DNA of 64,000 bases, taken from Peribacillus saganii (GTDB lineage: Bacteria > Bacillota > Bacilli > Bacillales > DSM-1321). Each line of letters begins with the position of its first letter. Position 1 is the stretch's first letter. Of this stretch, positions 25,357-35,335 are shown one piece after another. The DNA lies in NCBI RefSeq assembly GCF_003429095.1, contig NZ_QVTE01000034.1:1-64000 (forward strand), written 5' to 3'. The position numbers and the translations under genes are program-made. A model generated the notes under the pieces. That model made no database searches. It saw only the letters and a program-made list of their open reading frames with translations, and was not told the DNA's origin.

Positions 25357-27867
25357 TTATTTAACTGTAAAGACTTTATAAACATCCTTTGTCATCGGTT
25401 TTCCTTTTGATGATGCAACATGTCTTGTGATAACTAGCTGATAGTTTTTGCCTGCTTCATATCCTTCTGCCGGTGCGCTCACTTTTACGGCTTTTAGGTC
25501 GCTTGTGACACTTACACTAACAGGCTGGCGTGTGCCGGTTTCATCCTCCACATAGACTGTTGAGTTATTGATGGATGCTTTATTCATTTCCATATTAAAT
25601 TTGACTGTCCATTCCTTCTCTGCTGCTACTGCCGGTGGATTTGAAGCTGTAAAATACCGTTCGGAGTGATTATCCGTGTAAATAGCCTGCAGCCGGTCCA
25701 GATAAATAGAACCTTTGTTTTTGTTGACTTCTACCGTTTCAGCAAAATAGACTCTCTCCAGTGATAATGGATAGGTGACATTTGATGGAACTGCAGCTTC
25801 AACATATCTCCAGCCATACCAATTCAAACCGCCTGGAACTGTAAAGTCAACTGTAACTGCTTTTCCTGCAGCATCAAACAGCTTCCCTCTCAGCCAGTGC
25901 TTCTTGCCATCGCCATGTACCCAAACACCAATTTTCATTGGCTGGCCTGGAACAGCAATCCGATTTGGCGCAACCAAGTAGGATGCTGATGTTCCCGTTC
26001 CGGTTCCTGAGAAATCATAGCTTAGTTGAACAGCACCATTTCCTTCTTTTTGAGTACCATTCTGGATAACCGAGAATGCTGTTTTGGACTTAGCGCTTTC
26101 CGCTCTCCATCCGCCTGTGGAATCAAGCGATTGAATGGTAACTGGTTTATCACTAACTGTAACTGGCACCGAAACCTTTTTCCCGCCAAATTCAGCTGCC
26201 AATGTTCCTGTACCGTCTGCAGCGGATGCAGTGAAGATGCCATTCTGGATTGTCCCGATACTGCCTTGAACGCTCCAATTAATTAATCCCTGATCAATTG
26301 CCAGACTCTTTCCGCCTGCATCATATGCGTTCACAGTAATCTTCTGGCTTTTGCCTTTTCCAATATACAATGGTGAAGGTGAAGCTGTTAAACGGGCAAC
26401 GGATGATGTTACCGTAACAGGCACTGCTGCTTGGACATTTCCGTATTTAACGATTACATTGCCCGTGCCAACCTTCTCTGCAATAAACTTGTTTCCTTCT
26501 ATTCTTCCAATCCTGCTGTCTGCCACAAGAGTAATATTTTGGTTATTGATTGGTAAAAGATTATTGTAGTTATCGAGTGCAGAGGTAACTTCAAACTGAG
26601 CTGAAGATCCGAGAATGATATTTCCTTCCGTCGTCTTTCTTGCTGATATTTTTACAGGTGCCCCATATGGTGCCGTGCTAACAGCTTCTAATATAGCTGA
26701 AATGGAACGCTGAGAACCTCCGGAAGGCATATTGACTAAAGAAGCATAACGGTCTCCAGGAATTCTTGCGGCCATGGTGGTAGATCCGCCGCCATCCAGG
26801 TTAATCGCCTGGTAAGCACCGAGCTTTACAAGATGATCGGCGAACTCCTTCATTGTCATGCCGCCGCTGACACCTGATTTAATGTCTACTGTTACCATAA
26901 ACACCTTTCTGCCGGTTGAATCAATCGCAACCGCTGTGCGAGCAGTCCGGGCCGTTGCACGTGGACTTGTTGGCGCAATGGTCATATTTGTTTTCCCGCC
27001 TTGGACCAATAATGGGCCGCTTGCCAGGATAAACTTAGCATTCTTCCATTTTGCATCAACATCTATTTTCAATGAAATAGGGTCACCAATTTTCAGGGCT
27101 CGAATTTGATCTACAGATAGTCCAGCTGCAGAAATAACATAACCGTCCGGAGGGATTGTGGCACTTGTTGTCTGTCCATATGGCCTGATCGATGCAACCT
27201 TCCCTTCAATGGATTCACCAAAACCTACTGATGAATTGATATTTTTAGAAAGGTTCTTTACGACAATCTCCATCCCGGTTGAATTGGTTCTGGTATTGTC
27301 ATAACGCCAGGTTGAAGTGTACAGAATGCTTTCATCTGCTTCACGGTTTCTATTAACTCCGCTGAGTGTATAGGTCTGATTGTGATGGGTAATCGACATA
27401 TTCAGGTTATATCTGTCTATTAAACCTAGGCCCTTCTCATTTATCCCAAAGGCAGCCGGAACATGCATAAAGCCCGTGTCCGCCTCCGCCCCGGTGCCTA
27501 AATTCATAATTTGATTATTCCGGGCTAGCAAGAAGGACGGATTGCCCGTATCAAAATGAAAGAAAGAAGCATTTACTGCACCGACCACATGATGGTTTTC
27601 ATATGTATGCTGCTTTGCTAGATTCGTTAGTGCAGTTAATTTTGTAAGGGGTGAAGCAACACCGAGGTCAATCGTGGTATAAGGATCATTCAAATTGACA
27701 TTTAATATGTTTACCGATTGAGTTTTATTCGCGACTATTGGCTTTGTCTTATTTAATTGGACACCAGGTGTCAAATTAATAGGAGCAGCCAGCACAGAGC
27801 TTTCAAATAATAGTGCCGCAACAAAAAAACTTAATACAAACGCAATACTTTTTGTATATCTCTTCAA
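25357..27867 (-). CDS. Secreted phosphodiester glycosidase (NAGPA-like) with Ig-like C-terminal region
   Basis: This secreted protein of about 836 residues has a signal peptide ending near 'SVLAAP'. Residues about 30-400 form a NAGPA-like phosphodiester glycosidase domain: 'GAVNASFFHF', 'ILASGPLLVQ..K', 'RTAVAIDSTG' and the signature 'AINLDGGGSTTM'. Ig-like/Big segments follow (about 400-580), then a jelly-roll-like carbohydrate-binding region and a final Ig-like domain. Family enzymes cleave sugar-phosphodiester bonds; a natural target could be wall teichoic acid or the S-layer polysaccharide, but that is inference. The start is uncertain: a TTG at 27867 has GAAAGG upstream and gives a normal signal peptide, while an ATG at 27921 has no ribosome site. 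It is convergent to slaP. Confidence 0.82.
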   Translation of the reverse strand: MKRYTKSIAFVLSFFVAALLFESSVLAAPINLTPGVQLNKTKPIVANKTQSVNILNVNLNDPYTTIDLGVASPLTKLTALTNLAKQHTYENHHVVGAVNASFFHFDTGNPSFLLARNNQIMNLGTGAEADTGFMHVPAAFGINEKGLGLIDRYNLNMSITHHNQTYTLSGVNRNREADESILYTSTWRYDNTRTNSTGMEIVVKNLSKNINSSVGFGESIEGKVASIRPYGQTTSATIPPDGYVISAAGLSVDQIRALKIGDPISLKIDVDAKWKNAKFILASGPLLVQGGKTNMTIAPTSPRATARTARTAVAIDSTGRKVFMVTVDIKSGVSGGMTMKEFADHLVKLGAYQAINLDGGGSTTMAARIPGDRYASLVNMPSGGSQRSISAILEAVSTAPYGAPVKISARKTTEGNIILGSSAQFEVTSALDNYNNLLPINNQNITLVADSRIGRIEGNKFIAEKVGTGNVIVKYGNVQAAVPVTVTSSVARLTASPSPLYIGKGKSQKITVNAYDAGGKSLAIDQGLINWSVQGSIGTIQNGIFTASAADGTGTLAAEFGGKKVSVPVTVSDKPVTIQSLDSTGGWRAESAKSKTAFSVIQNGTQKEGNGAVQLSYDFSGTGTGTSASYLVAPNRIAVPGQPMKIGVWVHGDGKKHWLRGKLFDAAGKAVTVDFTVPGGLNWYGWRYVEAAVPSNVTYPLSLERVYFAETVEVNKNKGSIYLDRLQAIYTDNHSERYFTASNPPAVAAEKEWTVKFNMEMNKASINNSTVYVEDETGTRQPVSVSVTSDLKAVKVSAPAEGYEAGKNYQLVITRHVASSKGKPMTKDVYKVFTVK

Positions 27868-28000
27868 AGAACAAACAACCTTTCTCTTCTTTTTTAATCT
27901 ATTAAAAGGCAACAGTTTCATCTTCTAAATTATATACTACTAGTATTTTATTCCAAGAGAAAACTAGCTATTGGCATTTTTTTCTACTAAAATCCCGGAC

Positions 28001-28048
28001 AAAAAAAAAGCTGCCTGCTAAATATATATTTAGCAGGCAGCTTTTTCA
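28001..28048. terminator. Orphan perfect palindromic hairpin between divergent genes
   Basis: An A9 run, a perfect 36-base palindrome (AAGCTGCCTGCTAAATAT and its complement) and a T run form an ideal bidirectional terminator. The flanking genes (glycosidase leftwards, acyltransferase rightwards) diverge from this gap, so there is no coding transcript obviously ending here. The remaining 450 bases of the gap are AT-rich with no gene. Confidence 0.8.
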
Positions 28049-28368
28049 GCCAGGACCAACCATTTTCCAACAAATATGCAATACAAAACGGAATGTGTTA
28101 TTACAATAAATATTTTATCACATCGGCAATGTAATACAAGATAAAATTATGTAAATTTTCCTATGTTGGGTAATTTATTTAATAAACCCACCTTTTTCCA
28201 TACATTGAAACTTACCTATATATTATTACCCAGTCTTTATTATAATAAAACCTCTTTTTATTCGTTTTTTTATAAAACAATTTTCCATTATCAGCGTTAA
28301 GTTGTATCTCTCATTATTGTATAGTATGATTTATATATTTGATAGTTTTCCTAATGGAGGAGAGCCTT

Positions 28369-29811
28369 TTGATCTTTAATTCTTTTGAATTTATCTTTTT
28401 ATTCCTTCCCACCGTTTTTGTGGTGTATTTCATTTTAAATAAAATTAATTTCACTTTATCAAAAGCATGGCTTCTGGCAGCCTCGCTCTTTTTTTATGGC
28501 TGGTGGAACCCGATCTACTTGCCATTGCTTCTTTTTTCTTTAATCGTTAACTTTATCATAGGGACAACCCTTGGAAAAATGGAAGCTGGCCGAAAGAAAA
28601 AGGCGCTTTTGACAGCAGGGATTCTTTTTAATGTCGGGCTGCTTGGATATTTCAAGTATTATGATTTTTTCATTTCCAATGTAAACGCTGCGTTCAATAC
28701 CGATTTTAATGTGTTAAATCTCATCCTGCCCCTTGCGATCAGCTTTTACACGTTTCAAAAGATCCCTTACCTGGTGGATTCTTATCACGGGGAAACCCGC
28801 GGATACAACTTCCTTAATTACGGTTTGTTCGTATCTTTCTTCCCGCAATTAATCGCCGGTCCTATCGTGCAGCATAATGATGTCATGGCGCAATTTTTAA
28901 ATAAAGAAAACCGGAAAATCAACTATCGCAACATAGCAGCTGGGCTGTTTATTTTCGGAATCGGCCTCTTTAAGAAGGTCGGCATTGCTGATACGTTCGC
29001 CGAATGGGCAAATAAAGGGTATAGCACAAACGGTGAGTTGAACTTTATTGATTCTTGGGTTACCGCGCTGTCATATACTTTCCAGCTCTACTTTGATTTC
29101 AGCGGATATTCAGATATGGCCATTGGCGCGGCATTACTCTTCAATATTGTATTGCCAATCAATTTCAATTCACCATACAAGGCGCTTAATATCCAGGACT
29201 TCTGGAGAAGATGGCATATGACGCTATCAAGCTTCTTAACAAGGTACATCTATATCCCGCTTGGCGGGAATAGAGTAGGTCCCGGCAGGACTTATATTAA
29301 TATCGCCATTGTATTCTTTATCAGCGGAATCTGGCATGGTGCCGGCTGGACATTTATCATCTGGGGCGTTATGCACGGAGCGGCCAGTGTGATTAACCGT
29401 TATTGGAGCAGGGCCGGATTTAAGATGCCAAAGCTTTTAGCCTGGTTTATCACCTTCCAATTCGTCAATGCTGCCTGGGTCTTCTTTAGAGCTCCTTCTG
29501 TGGACGCAGCTGTAAATGTTCTAAAGGGAATGGTCGGTTTGAATGGCTTTAGTCTGCCTTCCGGTTTTCAAAACACCGTATTAAGCAGCCTGAATCTTCC
29601 TTATTATAACTTTACAATCGCAGAAAGCTTCCAATGGGTGGCCATTGCTTTATTAATCGGCTTTATTATTTCTGTTTTTGCAAAAAACTCAATCCAGCTC
29701 AGGGATCAACTGAAACCAAATATTATTTCTGCTCTATACATTGCGATACTGCTGATATATTCAGTATTCCAGCTGCAGCAGGTTTCAGAATTCCTATACT
29801 TCAACTTTTAG
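28369..29811 (+). CDS. MBOAT-family O-acyltransferase (PatA/AlgI-like)
   Basis: This 480-residue polytopic membrane protein belongs to the AlgI/DltB group. It starts 'IFNSFEFIFLFLPTVF', typical of the family, and carries 'PLAISFYTFQKIPYLVDSY', 'FFPQLIAGPIVQ', 'DFWRRWHMTLSSFLTRYIYIPLGGNR' and 'FFISGIWHGAGWTFIIWGVMHG' with the catalytic-type His. It moves acyl groups across the membrane for O-acetylation of a surface polymer. The TTG at 28369 follows GGAGGAG and gives the usual N-terminus; an upstream TTG at 28339 would place the ribosome site inside the protein. The gene 11 bases downstream is the SGNH partner. The same pair (PatA1/PatB1) sits in the B. anthracis S-layer locus, where it acetylates secondary wall polysaccharide. 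Confidence 0.9.
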   Translation: MIFNSFEFIFLFLPTVFVVYFILNKINFTLSKAWLLAASLFFYGWWNPIYLPLLLFSLIVNFIIGTTLGKMEAGRKKKALLTAGILFNVGLLGYFKYYDFFISNVNAAFNTDFNVLNLILPLAISFYTFQKIPYLVDSYHGETRGYNFLNYGLFVSFFPQLIAGPIVQHNDVMAQFLNKENRKINYRNIAAGLFIFGIGLFKKVGIADTFAEWANKGYSTNGELNFIDSWVTALSYTFQLYFDFSGYSDMAIGAALLFNIVLPINFNSPYKALNIQDFWRRWHMTLSSFLTRYIYIPLGGNRVGPGRTYINIAIVFFISGIWHGAGWTFIIWGVMHGAASVINRYWSRAGFKMPKLLAWFITFQFVNAAWVFFRAPSVDAAVNVLKGMVGLNGFSLPSGFQNTVLSSLNLPYYNFTIAESFQWVAIALLIGFIISVFAKNSIQLRDQLKPNIISALYIAILLIYSVFQLQQVSEFLYFNF

Positions 29812-29822
29812 GGTGAATCCTT

Positions 29823-30884
29823 ATGTCACATAAATCTTTTGTAATCACTGTAATGTCGATTGTACTCGCTTGTGTACTTTCGTCGGCATCCTTTATATAT
29901 TTTATCGATCCGATGTGGACGTTCGGGCACGCGAATGCATACAACGATGTCCAAACTGTCGTTGATGAAAGGCAGCAGAAAACCAATACGATTCACTTTC
30001 AGCCATTTGAATATGATACCCTGCTGATTGGCAGCAGCCGCAGCACATATATCAATCAGCATGATTTTTCAGGGATGAATGTATATAATTTTTCAGCCAG
30101 CAACTTGTCAGTTCGTGAATATAATCCCTTTATTGAATATGCGAAAAAAAGACGCGGCAAGGAATTCGACAGAGTCATTCTTGGAATCGACTTCTTTAAA
30201 ACGAGCAGGGATCAAAGCACAACCACGCTATCCCTGGACCGTTATATCACAAAAAGCAACGAACGCTTTTACCGATACAAAAATCTATTATCCTGGGATT
30301 TGCTGGAGTACTCATATCAGAACTATAAAATGTCCAGAGACAACACTGTTTTAGAAGAGCGTAACTATAATCGTGAAAATGCAGCATCGGCACGTAAGAT
30401 CTCTCCGGAAAAAGTAAAGCAGCAAACAGAAGGAAAAATTGAAAAGTTCAGGGAAATGTTTTACGGGAAAACGTACGCATACAATCCCCAGTATAAAAAT
30501 ATATTGATGCAGCTGAAAAAGAACAATCCGAACACAGAATTTATTATTTTTACAACACCTATCTCCACTCCATTATTCAAGGAGCTGGTCGCCCAAAACA
30601 GGCTGCCTGCATATGAACGCTGGCTTACAGATGTAACCGATGTGTTTGGCGGAGTTCATAATTTCATGTATCCAAACACAGTGACAAATGATATAAACAA
30701 CTACTTTGACGGACACCACTTTTATCCTGAAACCGGTACACTCATTGCCCACCGCTTGAGCGGGGAAACCGGCGATGTTCCTAAAGATTTCGGAATGTAT
30801 GTAACAAAAGAACAACTTCCGGCACACTTACAGATGATCAGGAAGAAAGCTGCTGAGCTTGTAAAGTCAAATGAGGGTAAGTAA
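29823..30884 (+). CDS. SGNH-like O-acetyltransferase partner (PatB/DltD-like)
   Basis: This 353-residue protein has one N-terminal signal-anchor helix (about residues 7-28) and an extracellular SGNH-like domain. 'TLLIGSSRSTYIN' supplies the GSSR nucleophile-elbow-like motif and 'YFDGHHFYPETG' near the C-terminus the Asp-x-x-His pair. It would take acyl groups delivered by the MBOAT protein encoded just upstream and attach them to the surface polysaccharide. The two genes are 11 bases apart and so co-translated. Similar proteins occur as PatB1 in S-layer bacilli; assignment to this exact polymer is inferred from context. Confidence 0.85.
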   Translation: MSHKSFVITVMSIVLACVLSSASFIYFIDPMWTFGHANAYNDVQTVVDERQQKTNTIHFQPFEYDTLLIGSSRSTYINQHDFSGMNVYNFSASNLSVREYNPFIEYAKKRRGKEFDRVILGIDFFKTSRDQSTTTLSLDRYITKSNERFYRYKNLLSWDLLEYSYQNYKMSRDNTVLEERNYNRENAASARKISPEKVKQQTEGKIEKFREMFYGKTYAYNPQYKNILMQLKKNNPNTEFIIFTTPISTPLFKELVAQNRLPAYERWLTDVTDVFGGVHNFMYPNTVTNDINNYFDGHHFYPETGTLIAHRLSGETGDVPKDFGMYVTKEQLPAHLQMIRKKAAELVKSNEGK

Positions 30885-30962
30885 TAAAAGATCTGGAGAC
30901 ATTAATTCAATGACACTAATAATTCGCACGAATGCTATCAGATGAAAATTGAATCTCCATAC

Positions 30963-30998
30963 GAAAAAAGCGGCTTCCACTGGAAACCGCTTTTTTCT
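30963..30998. terminator. Bidirectional terminator between patB-like gene and subtilase
   Basis: GAAAAAAGCGGCTTCC and GGAAACCGCTTTTTTC form a hairpin between convergent gene ends. Confidence 0.88.
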
Positions 30999-31004
30999 TT
31001 CATT

Positions 31005-34000
31005 TTAGTTCATATATATCTGTAGCGTATATGGCTGAAGGCTGGCATTGCCATACGCTTCTTTTACCTCGATATGGTATTTCCCTTTTTTCAGGCTGAG
31101 GTATAAGGCTTCCTCATCACCTTCAGGGTAGTAGTCTGCAGTGGCGACCAGCTTGCCATTTTGATAAACATTGATGATACTATCAATATTTTTCTCGGCT
31201 GACAGCTTAATGACCCCTGAAGTATCTCTGTTTAGGCTGTACTCGTACCAATCGGCATCTCCATTTGCTACTCCGGTATTAAAGTAACCTGTTGCTTTAT
31301 GAAGCTGAGCTTTCATCTGCTTCATTTTTAGCGGCTTGGAAGGAATATTGTTCTTTACAACGGAGCCTGCGTCTTCATCCTTCAGCTTGGCAGCTCCCAT
31401 TGTGAATGTATAAGGAGTCAATGTTAAAGGTCCGTTTACATATGCTTCAAGTGCGATAAAGTAGTTTTTTCCCTTTTCCATTTTGATTGATCCGTGCGTG
31501 TAGCCAGGACCACCTTTTTGAATATAATGGGCATAATTGAATTCCTCATCATCAATTTTCCGATTGTTGTTTCGGTCTTCGATGATTGCTGCCAAGCCCA
31601 TAAATTCGTTTACCAGCTCCTTCGGGTAGTGGGCGAGCTCACTTGATTTCTGGTTGGCAGAAATGGTAATGCCATTTATCACTGTCTCCTTCGCTTCATA
31701 ATAGAAGATATCTCTGTCTCCAGGCATTGAAAAATTACCTGTAAAAACTGAACCCGGAATATTCTTCACGTTTTCTAATTTGTCATTATCCTCGTATTGG
31801 TCACTCGGGTTAACGATTGCCACTTTGGAGCTCAGCTCATATGGCTCAAAGGAAATGCTGTCACTTTCATTAAAGAAATTCGGCCTGATTGCGATCAGGT
31901 AGGTTTCTCCCTTCTTAAACCCTGTATACACCTTCTCCTTGGTGGTAATGGCACCCATGCCCCAATTAATGTTTTCTCCTAAATAATTCAGGTTTAATAC
32001 TTTTTCTCCATCCTCTGTTTTGTCCTCAACAAGCTGAAAGATTTCCATGTATGGAATTTTCTTTTCTTTGTTAGTAAGTTCCATTTCGAGAATCGCTGTT
32101 TCAGAAGGCTTCACAACATACCAATCTTCATCGGCTGTACTTTGCAGATAGGCTGTTGCTTGCTTTCCTGCTTCATAGGGCAATGCGTTCTTTAATATTC
32201 CTTCAATATAACTATTTTGTTCCTCAATATAAGGATCGGCCGCAGCATATACAGTTTCCCTTAGCTGTGCAAGCTTCGTTGATGCCTCTTTAGTGGCTTC
32301 CGGGTTCCCCTTGCCCTCTTCTTCATTCATTGGGTACTTATCTTCATCCGGAGGGAACACCTTGCTGTCCATTTTGATCTGATATGGAATAAGTGATTGT
32401 TCAGCTTTCGTCTCAGTGCTTAGTGACCTCATACCCATCATAAAAAATTCAAATAAACCATAACGGTTATCCGGTTTGTTGGATACTTTTAAAATATACT
32501 CCTGGCCTGCACCTGCCGTAAAGGTCAGTACGTCTCCGTCACTTGTTCCGCCGCTGTTTGAATAGAACATCGGCTCGATTGGCTGCTTTCCTTCGAGCAT
32601 TTCTTTCAGCATCTGTGCTTTTGCTTCTTCAGTCAGCTTCCCGTCCCCGGCGGCTGGTGGTCTTGACTCAATGTCTGCAGGCGGCACGATTCCATCCATA
32701 CTATAGACGCTCAGGTTTGAGTTAACTCCTGGAACCCCGGTTGTAGAGATATTAATCAGTTGGTCTGCTGCTGATTTAAAAGTATAGTAATCGTTATCGC
32801 CGCCCTCGCCAATGAAGGTGAACCCGTCTTTGGATTGGAAAGGCAATTGGTCAATGGGAACCATCTTTTCAACAGTGGAATCGTCGGCAGTTAATGTGTT
32901 CGTTTTATTGACAGTCAGCTTATATGCTGATTGTTTTTTAGCTGAAGAATCATAGCTGCTATGAACATCCTTCACGCCGATTGCGACTGTTCCTGTAAAT
33001 GGCGCCTTTATGAATTTACCCTCCTGTTTACCGGCCGTTACATTGTTCACTTCCGTTGTCTGGGTATCTTTTTCGCCATACAGATGGACCATTAATTTAT
33101 AGTCATATTGAGCAGATCCATCCAATACTGCCTGGATGTAATCGCCTTCCTTAACCGGAAACTTAATCCACTTCTGCTCATATGGTTTCGTGAATTCACC
33201 ATTCTTCGTCAAGGAACCGGAAACCTGTACCTCTTCTGCATGCGCCAAAATTTCTTTTTGAGTCCACGTTTCTTTAATGAATGAAGGAACTTTCTTAATG
33301 TCGTATTGTAAAGCGGCAACAATATTAACAAGGCCGTTTCCAAACTTTCCATCAAATCCTGTTTCTCCCATGTCGTTTGCCGTCTGTTCCAAGATGTATT
33401 CAACCTGGACCGGGGTAAGGTTAGGATATTTTGAGAGCAATAGAGCCGCAGCCCCCGCTACTACAGGAGACGCCATGGATGTTCCGCTCAGTTTCCTGAA
33501 ACTCGACTTTTTCTCCGCTTCGTACATCGTGCTATATACTTCTTCGCCAGGAGCGACAATATCTACAGATACTCCGAAACTTGAATATTCGGAAAGGCTG
33601 CGCTTCTCGTTCACAGAACCGACGCTGATAACCCCTTCATAGCCCGCCGGGTAGTTCACCCAATCATCCCCGTTATTTCCGGCAGCGGCCACCACCACTA
33701 CCCCTTTGTCAATAGCATTCTTTACCGCGTCTTCGATCATGGGAGACGAAAATGGTCCGCCAATACTCATGTTAATCACATCGGCTCCCTTTTCAACAGC
33801 ATATAAAATTCCTTGGGCTATGCTGTAGTCACTTGCCCCCCACCCTCTATCAAATACATCAACAGGCAGGATTTTAACATTTGGACTAACACCATAACCG
33901 CCAATCCCATTTTCTTTATTGGCTGCGATTATTCCGGCCACATGCGTTCCATGAAAATCAGCTGCCGGCTGGTTCATCGGACTTACGGCATTATATCCAG

Positions 34001-34547
34001 GCAATAAGACGTTTTGTAAATCTGGATGGCGGGAATCAATACCTGTGTCAATGACAGCAACGGTCACCTTGTTTTTACCGGCTAACCCATGCGCTTTTGC
34101 GATGTTCAGCATCGATAAATGATATTGATCGGCCACTTTTGGATCAACAGCTCCATAGGTGGTATAAAATACGGTCGGCCCTACAGATTCAACTTTGCCG
34201 ATCCGCTGGTAATTTTGAATGGCTTTGTGAAAATTCTTTTTATCCTTCACCTTTACTACCGCATACTGTAGATCCGGGAACTGTTTAACAACAGTACCTC
34301 CCGCGATTCTATGCTCAGAGGCTGTGAGAGGTGTTTTATACTTAACTACTAATGTGTCGTCACTCACATTGTTTTGTTTGTCACGTGATTTATAATCCTG
34401 GAAAGGTGAGTTCCCTGTTTGAATGGACGCTATTTTAGCTTTTTTGATAGATTTAGTCTCCGCTAAAAATGACGCCGGCGATATGGTTGAAGCTAGTAAA
34501 CCGGCAGTCAGGCCAATCGCAGCAGCTTGCTTGTACAGCTTTTTCAT
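31005..34547 (-). CDS. Secreted S8 family (subtilisin-like) serine peptidase, large
   Basis: This 1180-residue secreted protease has a signal peptide at residues 1-30 and a short propeptide. The catalytic domain spans about residues 140-410, with Asp in 'VAVIDTGIDSRHPDL', His in 'DFHGTHVAGIIAA', oxyanion Asn in 'VVAAAGNNGDD' and Ser in 'SGTSMASPVVAGAAALL'. The remaining 770 residues hold repeated beta-sandwich pre-peptidase C-type segments ('DWYVVKPSETA', 'DRDIFYYEAKE', 'DADWYEYSLNRD'). There is no SLH or sortase anchor. The start at 34547 has GGGGGAAG upstream. It may process surface proteins or scavenge peptides; no partner is evident. Its upstream gap is the duplicated repeat region. Confidence 0.93.
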   Translation of the reverse strand: MKKLYKQAAAIGLTAGLLASTISPASFLAETKSIKKAKIASIQTGNSPFQDYKSRDKQNNVSDDTLVVKYKTPLTASEHRIAGGTVVKQFPDLQYAVVKVKDKKNFHKAIQNYQRIGKVESVGPTVFYTTYGAVDPKVADQYHLSMLNIAKAHGLAGKNKVTVAVIDTGIDSRHPDLQNVLLPGYNAVSPMNQPAADFHGTHVAGIIAANKENGIGGYGVSPNVKILPVDVFDRGWGASDYSIAQGILYAVEKGADVINMSIGGPFSSPMIEDAVKNAIDKGVVVVAAAGNNGDDWVNYPAGYEGVISVGSVNEKRSLSEYSSFGVSVDIVAPGEEVYSTMYEAEKKSSFRKLSGTSMASPVVAGAAALLLSKYPNLTPVQVEYILEQTANDMGETGFDGKFGNGLVNIVAALQYDIKKVPSFIKETWTQKEILAHAEEVQVSGSLTKNGEFTKPYEQKWIKFPVKEGDYIQAVLDGSAQYDYKLMVHLYGEKDTQTTEVNNVTAGKQEGKFIKAPFTGTVAIGVKDVHSSYDSSAKKQSAYKLTVNKTNTLTADDSTVEKMVPIDQLPFQSKDGFTFIGEGGDNDYYTFKSAADQLINISTTGVPGVNSNLSVYSMDGIVPPADIESRPPAAGDGKLTEEAKAQMLKEMLEGKQPIEPMFYSNSGGTSDGDVLTFTAGAGQEYILKVSNKPDNRYGLFEFFMMGMRSLSTETKAEQSLIPYQIKMDSKVFPPDEDKYPMNEEEGKGNPEATKEASTKLAQLRETVYAAADPYIEEQNSYIEGILKNALPYEAGKQATAYLQSTADEDWYVVKPSETAILEMELTNKEKKIPYMEIFQLVEDKTEDGEKVLNLNYLGENINWGMGAITTKEKVYTGFKKGETYLIAIRPNFFNESDSISFEPYELSSKVAIVNPSDQYEDNDKLENVKNIPGSVFTGNFSMPGDRDIFYYEAKETVINGITISANQKSSELAHYPKELVNEFMGLAAIIEDRNNNRKIDDEEFNYAHYIQKGGPGYTHGSIKMEKGKNYFIALEAYVNGPLTLTPYTFTMGAAKLKDEDAGSVVKNNIPSKPLKMKQMKAQLHKATGYFNTGVANGDADWYEYSLNRDTSGVIKLSAEKNIDSIINVYQNGKLVATADYYPEGDEEALYLSLKKGKYHIEVKEAYGNASLQPYTLQIYMN

Positions 34548-35014
34548 GCTCTTCCCCCTTAGTTCTTTATATGCCACTTGTTAAGTTTAACAGAATAGGA
34601 TTATATTGGTAATAAATTCCGTTCCTGAAAATGGGATATCTTTCGACAATAAACTAAGTTTTCAGGGGGAGGGGAGTCCGGAATAATTTCGAAATGGGAT
34701 ATAGGTGGTATTCCACAACTCTTTAAAAGAATCGTTTAATCGCAGCTTATACCGAAGAGGGATTTATGCGGAATCTAGCCTGCATCATGGGGGTATATAC
34801 AATCTTCCCTAAGAATGATCTGTCTTTTATTACTAATAAGGTCCATTTTTAAGGGAAATTCTATTAATTTTTAACATTTCTGTTCTGCAAATGATTGTGA
34901 ATGGTTTTATTGTAGGAATGAAGTAGTTTTTAATTGGGATATCATCAACTTTTCAATTGGTATCCTTATTCAGAAGGCTTTTATACCCCAGGGGGAATGC
35001 TATCAAAACTTTTT

Positions 35015-35229
35015 ATCGGCGACTTGGCAAATATATCGTCGACTTTCGGATTTTTATCAGCGACTTTCCAATTTTATCGTCAACTTTCGATTTTTATCAG
35101 CGACTTTCGATTTTATCGTCAACTTTCGATTTTTATCAGCGACTTTCCAATTTTATCGTCAACTTTCGATTTTTATCAGCGACTCGCCGATTTTATCGGC
35201 AACTTTTCAAATATATCGGTTTCTCGACA
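35015..35229. repeat. 20-bp tandem array, about 11 units
   Basis: Two alternating 20-base words, ATCGTCAACTTTCGATTTTT and ATCAGCGACTTTCCAATTTT, repeat head to tail with small changes at both ends. The units abut without spacers, unlike CRISPR. The T-tracts recur every 20 bases, about two helical turns, so the DNA may be intrinsically curved. Confidence 0.9.
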
Positions 35230-35282
35230 GATTCGGATCCGCCAACAAACTAATTTCCAAGGTATTTATAAAAGAAGGACTA

Positions 35283-35335
35283 CCAATACTGGAGGCCCTA
35301 TTCTTCACCCAGCATAATAGTTTTTACTCCAACTG
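35283..35335 (-). pseudogene. Remnant of an M14 carboxypeptidase 3' end
   Basis: The plus-strand blocks CTTCAC..CCAGCATAA and TAGTTTTTACTCCA also occur in order at the 3' end of the intact M14 gene (about 35838-35879), where a 9-base stretch absent here separates them. This is best read as the gene end carried along in the tandem duplication. Too short to encode anything. Confidence 0.55.

Noticed and set aside
34934-35317. Plus-strand open frames with repeated FYRQLSIFISDF-like peptides, also at 34957 and 35580
   Set aside because: They are translations of the 20-bp tandem arrays in several frames at once. There is no ribosome site, and copies 1 and 2 do not keep the same frame length, so they are not genes.
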